Assembly (NCBI GenBank): GCA_030704615.1
Contig: CM060731.1
Coordinates: 12,214,001 to 12,278,000, forward strand
DNA: 64,000 bases
Reading direction: 5' to 3'
Origin: Takakia lepidozioides
Taxonomy: Eukaryota > Streptophyta > Takakiopsida > Takakiales > Takakiaceae
Positions 38,185-49,600 of this stretch are shown in pieces. Position numbers and translations under genes: made by a program. The number at the start of each line of letters is the position of its first letter. Position 1 is the first letter of the stretch. The notes below the pieces were generated by a model, which was not told where the DNA came from, searched no databases, and worked only from the letters and a program-made list of their open reading frames with translations.

Positions 38185-38577
38185 GTAACAAGAGTATGGA
38201 ATCTAAGGTCCCTGTGTTTGGCTCCCTTTGTTACTCTTTGCTAAAACATCATATAAATAGTATATGAAACTAAAAGCAAGTTGATTGGATATATACTTAT
38301 GCAATATAATTCTCTGCTTCTCTCTGAACATTACCAGTATTTCCCATTCTCTTCTGTTTGTTGGGTGGATGTTCAGTATGATGGGGACCCCATTGGGAAA
38401 AAGGGTCACAAGGGAATAGATATAGAGTGGATTAGCTAGGATGTTTGGTCACTGACTAGAAAATAGAAAGATAGAATGACCACCACCACAGTTTGAAAGA
38501 GTATAGTCTGCCTAGAAAACAACACTAGGAATCACTCCATGTAGTAAACAATTATCAAAAAGGAAAAGGAAAGGGAC

Positions 38578-40404
38578 TCACAGTGCCGTTGAGTTTCTCC
38601 TTGCCAAATCAGCTTCATAACGCTGGCTCTTCATTATTCTGCCAATTGTTTGTTTTAGGTGGAAGTCTTTTAACTTGTGTGGCGTATATGAAAATAGCTT
38701 AGCCAGGTGATCTCTAATTTCGTATACAACTTCATCAGGTTCGTTGTTGATGGCAAGGGAACAATCTAGCTTGCGATAAGCCTGTCCTTTAAGGGCAACG
38801 TGCCATACATTCCGGGTCTGACCATACGGGGCTCCTTTGAGGTTCGTCAAAATCACCGTGGGAGGAAGACCTGCAGCTATTCTCTCTTCCTTCACCTTGG
38901 CAGCTTCAATTTTGGCTGAGCTATTAGCCCTCCTTAAAGCATTGGTTCTATCATTCTTTGAAACGGCACCCTCCCCTCCTTCAGAGACCTCCGTGCGCTA
39001 AGGAGAATTCAAAGCAGGATCCTGCCAAGTAGGGACTGGTGGCCATGGCTGTTGGCCAGAAGGCCGAGGACCATACTGGCCATACTGTTCATAAGCAGAA
39101 GGATATTCCGGTGGCCTGCCACCCCCATAGCTATTAGGGGGTGGCAAATATGGTGGAGGAGGATACTGGCCATACTGCCCATATGGAAGAGCACCATATT
39201 GACCCTGACCATACTGAGTGCCAGACTGTGGGTACTGAGCCATACCATAATAAGGTGGGGGTACTGGTGGCACAGAACCCACAACGATGGGAGAGTTAGG
39301 GCCACCTCCTGCATTCTTGTGGGCACCATCTCCATTGCTAGCAGCAGGGATCGTGGATCCAGTGCGCTTGTGCTTGCCCTGAAAAGAAATTCCCCCAGTA
39401 CAATGTGGGTGATTACACATACATATAGGCAGCAAGCAGCAAATCCTCGAATTCAATATAACAAACTGGAAGCACATATCATTTGTAAAGACAAGATTAC
39501 CCAAAACTCAGTATGATCTTGGGCAGTAAATCTCCCAAAATTGGCCCCAATGATGTCCGCCCAATACATTTTTGAGCCCTCTTAGGTATGGGGTGTTCCT
39601 GAAATCCATAGCAAGAATTCAAATGGACAAACCTGATGGGTCCATGAGAAGTATCCCTCCAAGTTTTACTGATATTCTGGGTGCATAAGTAACCCAAGTA
39701 TCTCTATAAGTAGTCATTGTAGCTTAGTACCAGGACGTTGGTTTCATGGGGCAAAGAATTTGAACACACCTGAAGTCTACATTGGCTTGACATCATGCCT
39801 TTGGCACTTCAACTTGTCTAGTGGAAATCATTTGTGATTGTGCCTTGGCTGACCCCTGCATTGTCCAACTTCCCTGTCTTGACAGACATACCCTATCTCT
39901 TCATGATCTTACCATACCCTATCTCTTCGTGATTTTACCAAAAACATACATAAGTTGAATCATGGTCATTGTGAAGAACTATAACTCACAGACGGAGAAG
40001 GTGTTCGTAGTGTAGATGGTGGGCGTTTTTGTCCTGCGACATGAGCATGGGCATGTTCTCCTCGGCTTGCCGTGGCATCCGCCGACGCCTCGCCTCGCAC
40101 TGGCGTGGGAGGAGTGGATCGTCCTCATCGTCCTCAGAAGAGCCCTCATGCAGAATTGTAGTCTTCATCGTCTTCAGTCTGGCACTTTGCCTTGCAGGAG
40201 CTTGATCCCTAGAATTTTCCTTCGGAGCGCGTGGCTTGCGAGGGCGATTCGTTCCCACAAGCCTGCACAAACACCTCCATGACCTCCCTCTCAAACAATC
40301 ATAAACAAATGCAAGCATACATACCCTAATACTCTTAAGCCTACGCTGAACCACAGCCGCACCCTACCAGGACGTAATGGCTGCCCACGAATGACGGCGG
40401 ACAT
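38578..40404 (-). pseudogene. Unidentified gene with a Pro/Gly/Tyr-rich segment and one in-frame stop
   Basis: Possible exons on the minus strand: 40,404-40,325 (ATG start, MSAVIRGQPLRPG, donor GTATGT), 40,262-39,990 (basic then acidic, SSEDDEDDPLLP, donor GTGAGT) and 39,379-38,578 (acceptor TTTTCAG). The phase fits between the first two but not into the third, so the model is incomplete. The third exon has a disordered stretch (PPYYGMAQYPQSG, YGQYGQYPPPPYLPPP), then a TAG at 39,000-38,998. The same frame then continues for 140 codons: a basic helix (KIEAAKVKEERIAAGLPP) and a possible folded domain (YGQTRNVWHVALKGQAYRKL). I do not recognise it. It is divergent from the CACTA transposase starting 450 bp away and may be a second gene of that element or a host gene. 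Confidence 0.45.
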
Positions 40405-40854
40405 CTCCCGCCTAATGACACACCCTCCTCAAACCTAATCGTCACTCATTGCATGTTGTTTGCCTCTCTGTTTGTACAAGTCGCAGCTACTCGCAGCTAC
40501 TTTGCCTCTCTGTTTGTGCTATGAAGCTTATGATCGCTGTAGGAAGGTTAGAGGATAAGGCGAATCACAAGTTTAATGGGTGGGTATCCAAAGTCAGGAA
40601 CTAAACTCGCCCATCTATCGACTGCTTGAACGTTGCTTCCACCTCCTTTATGGCAGCAATCCGGCGCTCTCGGAACTTCTCGTACTCAGTGAGAGGGACT
40701 GTCATTTCGAAGACCTTCCGCTTCACCATGGACACTCAGAAATGATACTTATAGTATACTATAGATATAGAAATAGCACATTGGCAGCTGGTGCAAAACT
40801 AGAGACAATGCACTGCCGGTAGCATGCAAAGAGGGAAGGGGTGACGTTCAAAGC

Positions 40855-42417
40855 ATGTACAGTGCAGGTGGTGACCGGATGCGTAGGCGTAGAATAGATG
40901 ACCGTCTATGGCGAATGGAAGAAGCTTATGCCACAAGGAATGGACATACAAAAATGCTATGCAACTGCGATGAGTGTCATGGAGGAAAAGTACTGTTGTT
41001 GGAAACAGTGAGGAATCATTACATGATACACGGGAGGGATCCTCTTCTCCAACGCTATTCTCTTCCGGTAAGATCGTCACTTTCCCTTCAGCACTTTAGT
41101 TTGAATTTTGAATGCAACGATCATCTTCTCCACATGTCGACATTTCGTTGGGTGATTGTAGTCAAGAAGTCATAAGATACAGACGTGACTATGACTACGT
41201 CACTTCCGTTATCACTTTAATTAATGCACATGTCGTGTTTTCATTGGTCATGTGTAGTCATGTAGTCATATATGACTAAGTAAGTGACTGCAACTATGAC
41301 TTCAATGGTTATAAATGTCGTGTTTTGATTGGGTGTATATTCATAAGATACATACAAAATATGACTGCATCACTGCAACGTCACCGTGCCTCCTATGTCA
41401 TAATATGAACAAGTGTCACATCGTTGTTGGTCCACTCAGAAGATGACTATTGGGATGCAGGGATGTGAATATTCAGATGATGAAGACGAAGGCCCTGCGG
41501 CACAGCGGGAGCCCAATGTCACAGAGAACGCAGATGAGAGTGGTGGATTGGAGGTAGAAATGCAGCGTGCATTGCAGGAAGCGTTTCTCTTTGCAGATGC
41601 AAATAGAGATGACCCCATTCATGGTGGAACCGATCACACATTTGCCGATCATGACGATGATCTCGACGATTCCGGAGACAATGAATTTGATGAGAATGCT
41701 CACCTGCACGTTGATCCCGAGTATGATAAACTCTTCTGACAGTCGCAATGTCCACTTTTTGAAGGGTGCTCCATCAGCCGGTTGCAAGCAACTTTGACGT
41801 TGCTGAACGCATGCACTACCCACAAGTGCACCAATGCATTTGTGGATGAGCTTCTGGGATTGTTGCGTAAGAGTTTTTTGCCTAAAGAGAATTCATTGCC
41901 GAAAACTCACTATGAAGCAAAAACCATGATTGCCAAGATGGGATTGCAGTACACCATGATTCATGCCTGTGAGCGTGGTTGTGTACTCTTCCGTGGGGAG
42001 TATGAGAATGTAGACATTTGCCCAGTGTGCCGCAGTTCCCGTTACATTCCAGGTCGTGGAAGTGTGCCCAAGAAAGTATTGCGACACTTCCCTGTCATTC
42101 CAAGGTTGAAACGTATGTACCGATGTAAATCGATCGCTAACCTCATGACATGGCACGACAGACATAAGAGCCAGGATGGGTTGGTTCGACATCCAGCTGA
42201 TAGCAAAGCTTGGAGACACATTGACACCACATTTGAGGATTTTGCTGCAGAGCCACGATCTCTGCGATTTGGATTGGCCTTAGACGGTGTAAATCCCTAC
42301 GGAGCTCAATCCACAAGTTGGAGCACATGGCCCGTTCTGTTGGTCAATTACAATCTGCCTCCGTGGTTAATGACCAAAATCATTGGATGGAAACTGAATG
42401 TCGGCAACGACATTTAG
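40855..42417 (+). pseudogene. CACTA/EnSpm transposase (Tnp2, Transposase_21), truncated
   Basis: Exon 1 (40,855-41,067) ends at a GTAAGA donor and has the N-terminal transposase-associated motif MLCNCDECHGGKVLL. Exon 2 (from 41,440, after CTCAG) joins in phase. It has an acidic linker and then the Transposase_21 domain: THYEAKTMIAKMGLQYTMIH, CPVCRSSRY, KVLRHFPVIPRLKRMY, GLVRHPADSKAWRHID, LALDGVNPYG and VNYNLPPWLM. An in-frame TGA at 41,737-41,739 interrupts it. After NLPPWLM the family sequence stops abruptly near 42,387, where a quasi-palindrome repeat begins, so the catalytic C-terminal half is missing. CACTA ends and a 3-bp duplication were not found. Inactive. Confidence 0.85.
41134..41390 (+). 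repeat. Three degenerate ~90-bp repeats in the CACTA transposase intron
   Basis: Units starting near 41,134, 41,225 and 41,315 share ACATGTCG(T/A), TTTCATTGG-like and AGTCATATATGACTA/ATGACTACGTCACT-like words. They fill the intron between the two exons of the transposase. They are non-coding and may be binding sites of the element's own proteins. Confidence 0.55.
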
Positions 42418-42985
42418 AAACTCGAGTAAGGAACCCTCCCTAAAAACTCAATGGACATTCATAACAAACATAACACTGAGGACCTCATAATAACACTGGA
42501 TGTGAATGGCGTTTACGCCATTCACAAATTCCAAACAAGGAACCAATAAATACACCCTAAGCTCCTAATCCATGTAAATTCAAATTGTTGCTAGTGAATG
42601 ACACAGACATAGAAGTGAATGTCGTCAACGACATGCACTTTGGATCTCTGATAACACAGCTAATCAAGCCTCAAGATTTCTCGCAAGAGGCAAAAGCATT
42701 GCAGAACAATTGAATGTTTGCATTGACATTCAGTAAACTGGAGTGAGGAACCCTCACTGTAAACTCTATGGACATTACAAAAACTTACATAACTCTGAGG
42801 ACCTCTTAACAACTCTGGATGTGAATGTTGTCAACGCCATTTAGGGACATTATCAATTCTAATCAAGGACACTATAATTACACCCTAAGCTCCTAATCCA
42901 GGTGAATTCAAATTCTCGCTTAAGAATGACTCAGACAAGAAGTGAATGTCGTCAACGACATTCAATTTGGATCTATGATTAGAAT
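42394..42985 (+). repeat. Tandem duplication with a 316-bp period carrying quasi-palindromes
   Basis: Unit 1 (from 42,396) and unit 2 (from 42,712) share in order: a GAATGTCGGCAACGACATT-like quasi-palindrome, GAGT(A/G)AGGAACCCTC, CTCAATGGACATT-like, CTGAGGACCTC, a second quasi-palindrome, TACACCCTAAGCTCCTAATC, and a third quasi-palindrome followed by TTTGGATCT. The duplication starts where the CACTA transposase stops and ends where the minus-strand gene's last exon stops. Confidence 0.85.
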
Positions 42986-42987
42986 CC

Positions 42988-45937
42988 TTATGAAGCCAAA
43001 TTATTTCCCAAAAAGTGTAGTAGAGTTTCTAGTATGATATTGCACCTGTACACAACTCGCATCATGGCCCACTCTCCTCCAACCTTACTGTCAAAGTCGT
43101 TGGATCGTAAAATGTTACCATCTTTGGAAAACTCCTGGAAAAAACAGTATCTCCAGGTGAGACCTCTCCACTTCCTTATGTATGCCTCCAATGACATTTG
43201 GGGAGAGGAAACAATCGAAATGTTCAAGTCCTTCAAAGTCTGATCCAGCACAATGACGACACGCTTTTCGAGCTGCAAAATTTGTCAGTATTGCAAATAA
43301 GATACTCATCACATAATTGAAGAAAAGAAAACGGCTTATTTGAATACACACCTGACTCCAAAATGTAGCCTTGTGGAGCCAGTTATCAAACACCAAATCA
43401 CTGATTCCTTCCACCTTTGTGCCAGGCTGTATGGTGCTCTTTGGGAACTGATTCAAGTCCTTTACTGTCTGATCTGAGTTCCATATCTCCAGCCACCTTA
43501 TTTTTGTTTGTGGGTCGACCATGGATATGGCCAGCCGGTGCAATTTCTCCTGCTGCATCTCCGGATACACATGCTTGTCATAGTGAGATTTGATCTGCTG
43601 AAGGAACTCAGAACCAAGTCCAGGATCTACTATTCTAAGCTGCTTTCGGAAGGCGGACATCAATTTGGTTCTTCGCATTTCAAACTCCTTTTTTATTGCT
43701 GCTTCCACACCCTTTAATGTCCTTAGTTCCTCTGGTGTAGTGCGGTACTCCAGAAACGCCTCTCGAGTCAAAGAATACCAAGTGCCTGCAGCTCTTCCTG
43801 TTTTGCACTTCTTGATTATATTGGGGGGGGGGAACACTGTCCAAAAATCATCCAACTTCATCAGACCAATCCTCTGAATTCGGAATAGTGTGTGGACCAA
43901 GCTTGTTGTCACATGCGATTTCTCTATCGATATGCAAAAACATTGGAAACATTGCATTCCTTAACACTGTTTTTTTGGGATTAACAAGACACTACAGAGG
44001 GAATGAAGTCTCTAGGATGTCTTACTTGTTCACGTCGTGCATAGCTGTAAGAAGCCTAGCGATGTCGTTTCCTGGATCCAAAACCATTGCCTCCACAACA
44101 ACATGCTTGTTTTTGTCTTTCGCATGATGTTTCTGAATGTATCCCATCCATGCCAGCAATCGGTGGTTGCCGTTGCAGACGTAGAACATGTGGTTGCAGA
44201 ATTGCTGGGTGTTCTTTCCCATCATGAGGCCTAGCTTGAACTCCTCATTAGCATCTTTCCAGCACTCATCCCAGGTATCACTGATCTCTGGAGACACTAA
44301 TGTGCTTTTCCCATTTATATCCGTCAGTGACACATAAAAAACTTGTGCACCAAGTCTGTATCCATGCACGAAATCACTCTCCAATTATGTTATGTCATGG
44401 GAAAGAGGTGGACGCACAACATGCATAGATATCATCCGGCACAGAGGGATGTCCAGACGCCCTCCAGATACGAGCATGTCCCTTATAACCTCCTGAGAGT
44501 TTACCTTCTGGAAAGACATGAGTTCTTTCACCTTGTCAAGGTAGTGCACTTCAGATTCATCTGCTTCATCGTTATTCTCTGAGTTTTTTCCAGACTCGTC
44601 CCCATCTCCAGATCCTTTCCCCTCTGATCCTGTAGGCTTGGACCTCACAGTTTTCTACACGATGCCATTCAAATCTGACTGAGTAATGTGGAAATTGTGA
44701 ACGGCGGTAATGACCATCACTCTGTCTCGTCGAAACTCACAATGAATGGTGTGAAACAAATTCAGAACCATCTACACGAATTCAAAACAAAACACTATGA
44801 TTCTAGGGACACATGAACAGAGAGGTTTTGAGCAAGAGCGAACGGCGTTAACGACAATCACAAAAGAGTGGGACCTGCCGGATCGGTGTTGTGCAATGAC
44901 ATATATGTGTAAGTGATTGGCGGCAACGACATTCAGTATAGTTTAGAGCGGACAGTAAGTGCAGATTATTCAGATTGATTCCATTGTGATGAACATCGCA
45001 AGCATTCACTGTTTCTTGTCTATGTCGAGAGTACTTTCCAATCGATACACTACCTGAATCTACAGTATGGTCTTCAAATCTTTGATTGGCGGTACCGCCT
45101 TTCCACTTCTCTATCTGTTCAACCTCAAACAAAAAAAATGCATTGCAAAACATTATGACTGAATATGCCGACCCTCACTCTCTCTTCAAACATTAAGGTA
45201 CATAAATCTCATGAGGAGAATCGAATGGCGTTAACGACGCTCGCAATTCAGTAGACTTCAATCACATGTTCCTGCTAAAGAAGGGAAGAGGAAGGACTGC
45301 TTGAAAGGCAATCAGACAGACTGTTTGATCAGAACAACAATGAATGACGGTACCGTCAGTCACCCACTCATTGTGCGGTAAACCCTTAACAGAGGAGTAG
45401 AAAGCAAATCACCGTTGTTTCATGGTGATGGTCTGTAGCGACAATCCCTTTCTGGGACATTCCACTCAATCTCTACGCAGATCTTCAACAATGAAATGTA
45501 AGTTAGAGAAAACTTACTGGCGCCTTCTTAGGTTTTGAAATTGGATCCCGTTCTGCAACTTTCCTCTTCCCTCTCACATCTGCTGGAATTTTTGTCTGCT
45601 CTAGGGTTTCTGGACCTTCTCCCGGTTCAGCGTTCCTCGTACTTCCACCTCCTTCAGTTTCCCTGCGAGTCATCTCTGCATCCACAGGCTGGTTTCCAAC
45701 GCGCACTGTTATCGCCGACTGTGTCACAGCCGCTGCCTCAGTCTCGGTCTGCTGTTGTGAATCAGTCTCCGCGTTCACCTGCTGCCTTGGCCCTGTGTTC
45801 TCCAACAAACGACGCCTCGTCATTTGCTCTTTTGCTCTGCGTCTCTCTCTAAGGGAAGTAAAATAAAGAGACTTTCTTCTCTTTCGTATTGTAGAAGGAA
45901 CCCTCTCGAGCTTGACTACCACTCTCCCTCTAAGCAC
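42988..45937 (-). pseudogene. Multi-exon gene with ParB/sulfiredoxin-like GNHR motif, one in-frame stop
   Basis: Likely exons on the minus strand: about 45,937-45,518 (basic, Gln/Glu-rich, ending KPKKAP at a GTAAGT donor); 44,654-44,027 (after GTGTAG; donor GTAAGA); about 43,920-43,352 (donor GTGTGT); and 43,272-42,988 (after TTTGCAG). Exon 2 has an acidic Ser-rich start, a TAA at 44,387-44,385, then in the same frame HMFYVCNGNHRLLAWMGYIQ and VVVEAMVLDPGNDIARLLTA. The GNHR...A pattern after a strand resembles the ParB-like nuclease/sulfiredoxin fold (GxRR/GNHR box). Exon 3 has PPPNIIKKCKTGRAAGTWYS and long charged helices. The join of exons 2 and 3 is uncertain. Family assignment rests on one motif and is tentative. 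Quasi-palindromes lie between the exons and beside the gene. It is divergent from the Mutator-like transposase at 46,601. Confidence 0.5.
44698..45363. repeat. Second cluster of quasi-palindromic motifs in the introns of the ParB-like gene
   Basis: Copies lie at about 44,698-44,720, 44,839-44,861, 44,913-44,936, 45,222-45,244 and 45,341-45,363. Each has a GAAYGNCG half, a 2-4-base centre and a CGNCATTC-like half. The last has the perfect centre GACGGTACCGTC. They belong to the same family as those in 42,394-42,985 but are not in tandem. Confidence 0.65.
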
Positions 45938-46600
45938 GAAAAGTAGAAAAACGAAGTGACTCCCGATTTCTTGCGGGATTGCGTGCGTTGTTGCTTGTCT
46001 CTAGAAGCATCGGATTCCCTCTCGCGTGACCGTTACACATAGTTGTTCCCTTATTAGTGCACATGATTAGAACGGTTTCAATATTTAAAAATAATAGCGA
46101 ATCCCAGAAATCTTGGCGCACAGTCTTAGACAAATATATGTAAATGAACGAGAGTTTGATGACAAATTTTGGGATATCATACACGGTCATCCTTGTTAGC
46201 CAACCCCACGTCCGTTTCACATTTTGAACTTTCCAGGTGCGCATGATCATTGGTAGTAGTATAAAGATACATTTACTTAATCTGCAATCCCACCCTCAGA
46301 TCCTGTGGCATGCTTCCAGGAAGTCGGCTTGTTATTGTGTTTATTGATGAGGTTCTGATTAACGGTTTAACAGCTGCCGACATTGCTCCTAGGGATACTC
46401 TGACCACTGGGCCCACAAGAAAAGTAATTAAAATAAACGGCTGCATATCTAGAAGAAATAACAGAATATGCACAGTCGTCGTCTGAGCTTCCTCCTCCAT
46501 ATTCTCTGCTCATTCTTCAACTGTGTTCTGGAGACATCAGTAAACCGATTTATACTGAAGGTCTGCGATAGCAAGGTATCAACGTACGCGAGGAAGGAAG

Positions 46601-49600
46601 ATGGCTTCCTCTGAAGCGGAGTTCTTCTCTGACGACAAACCAGTGCCGTTCTCCCAGGAAGTCCTTGACAATGGATTTGCAATTGTTCTGGAACATGTCT
46701 TGGCTACCCGTTTTCAGCTTTATAATGGCTCCATCTTTTTGGAGAAAGAGGTGTACGATTTTAAAGGGAAGTTGTTGAAATACTCTTTCCAAAACCGTGA
46801 TGAGACGGCTCATGTCAGTCTGTGGAGAGTGCGCCCTGGTCGATACAGAGTACTTGGAGAGCCTCGGCGAAAGTCCCTTGGGTCATATATGACGCCCGAG
46901 ACTGCTGCTTCGGTCGTTGAAGACAAGAGGGAGGTGGTGGTGAAAAAAGAACAGACGTCTTCCACTCCAATCGTTGAGCTTTCGGATTCGTTCGATGATG
47001 ACATAAGTGAAATTCCAAATCCAGTCCTTCCTACTGTGGTTGGAGAAGCTGATGAATAAGAGATTTGTAGTGTCATTCCAAAACTACGGGCGATGGGAGG
47101 AATGGCTGGATTCAAAAGTGAGTTGCGAGGAATTGATTGGGAATCTTTGAAGCAGGTGCCTGTGAAGTTCTCGCCAGAGACTTTTGATGGCGATATCCTA
47201 TTCGAGCTGCCTCCTGCTCCGCGAGTTGGAGGTGTAACAATCATGATGCATGGAATGGACAAGAAACACGACGGGCACCCGTGGTGCAGAACAAAAACAT
47301 CCAATATTCAGAATGATGACAAGCTTGTTTTCAGGAGAACAGTTTGCAATGGACACCTTAGGTGTGATAATTTGAATTGTAGACACTTTCTTCAGTCTGG
47401 GGTTCATAATCAAAGCAAATGGGAGGGTCTAGCGGAAAATCCATTTCAGCCTGGGAATGCCCCACCACCGGCAAACACTTTCGTCTGCAAATTCTGCAAA
47501 CTTGTGCCATTTTGCTTGGCGCTCTACGAAGCAAGAATGTACTATGTTGTCCACCGTTTGAAAACAATGACAAGAGCTTGTGTGCATTTCGGATTCCATA
47601 ACCATCCTGTCTCGAAGGGGGATTACAGGGAGAGTGTTGAGACAGTATCGAGGTTGATTAAATAGGAGTTCGGGAGAAACCCATCCGCAACAACATCTGC
47701 AATTGCTCTTGACGCAAGCAAGTCCTTCTTGGAAAGCCATATTTTGAGTTAAGGGGATTCTATGGGGACTAAACTTGACGGTGCAGCATTGGACCTGGTC
47801 ATGGATCATTTCTCCACTTTGAGTTCATCTAACATTCGGCATCAGATCAATGCATTAAGAATGGGCTCTGGTATCAGAGGCTACATAGACAACATTTTAG
47901 AGTTGAAACGAGTGAGCAAGTACGATTACATCCAGGACAATGTATTCCCAGGTCAAGGTGCCATCAAAGTTTTTCTTTTCAAAATGTCAACTGTTGGGGA
48001 GGGCAGTGGGGTTAGCCTCGTGAAGCTGATGCAGAAGACTGGGGACTTGCAGAACTGTTTTCTTATGTTTGATCATGTGAAACGAGTGAAGGATTGGACG
48101 ACAATGGCTTGTCATGTCTACGATCCAGTGTACCAACGAGTTATGACAATTGCAGTTTGTGACATGCAATCCAAGGATACGGAATCCCAGAAGCTCATGT
48201 GGAATTCCCTGATACGTGTCATGGGCTGCCATCTCCAAATTTTGCAGGTTTCATGGCGGATAGTGCTCAAGCAAATTTCAATGCTGTTCGTATTGTCTTC
48301 GGATCGGCGACCCAAAAGTGCCAATGCGAGGAAGAGAGCGTACATGTCTATTCCATTGGACACAATCTCTGGAAAACATACAAAGTCGGACATCAAACCA
48401 GAGATGCAGACTCAACACCGTAAATTGTGCAAAGAGTACAAAGATGCTAGAACAATGAAGGAGGCGGACACTTTGTTCCAGACAATTCGTGCCTGGTGGT
48501 TCTCTTCTGGAGCTGCATCACTTGAGAGTATGAGAGCATTGGAAGATTGGCTTCCGGTATAGACAGTGGGGAGTAGCCATGGCAGTGGTACGAGGCTTAT
48601 ATTTCTTGCTTTATTCATACATTTACTTTCCATTTTATTGTCTCATCGCTTTCTTTATGTTGTTTTCTGTTCACTGTTTTGAAGTGTGGTTCTCCACTTT
48701 GCAGAACATGTCCATTGAGGAAATGGCGGACATGCCATCTTGCAATTTGGCAAAAACTGTGCACAATGCATGGTTGCAGCAGTCTGGGAAATGAGGTCGG
48801 GATTTGTATGTGACAACAACAAATGATTTGATACGTGCCTTGCAACAACAAACCCGATACTGTGATTTCTTGCGAGGTGGGGTTGGTGGCAAGGGTCCGG
48901 ACAAATGGGAGTTGATGTTGCGTGCTGCAAACAGATCTGGGGATCCAATCAAGATAGCACGGGCGGTGAGCATGTATGCCCAGGGAACGCCACTTGTTTC
49001 TAGAGTTCCACATCTTGAAGGGGATGAGAGATTCGGCTCCTGTAAGAGGAAATTGAACACTCCACCTGGTTCGGATTCCGATTCGCACAGGGCAGACCGT
49101 GATAACTTCTTGAAGCCTCATGTTCCCCTACATGACAGCTCCATGTCCGGAACCTCCATTGTGGAGGAACCTCCAACACGACGGCAAGCTCCAACATCAA
49201 ACAGTGTCACTGAAATGGTGCAGGAGAGAAACAACCCCCTTGATGTGCTTGAGTCCGCATGCCCCGACCACGTTTGGCACATAGAACGCACAAGTGTAGG
49301 GTCTTGTGTGAAATGTACAGCGACCAGGGCAACTAATTTCGAGAAGTGCACTTCATCTATATCCAGAGGTGGTGCCCGAACTCGTGCTCCGACTTTCACG
49401 GGTTTGATGCGTCCATTTGGTCAACCAGAAGCCAAGAACCACAAGTTCTAGTTCTGCGCAGATGATTGTGCCAGATGTGTGCATGGAACTGTGCGTCCTT
49501 CCGTAGTGATGAAGCCATCTCCTCCAACCGTTTGGCCCGTGAAGGTGGGAACACATCTCAGATTTCAGGAGATTGAAATGCTGGAGGAGGCAAGCTTTTC

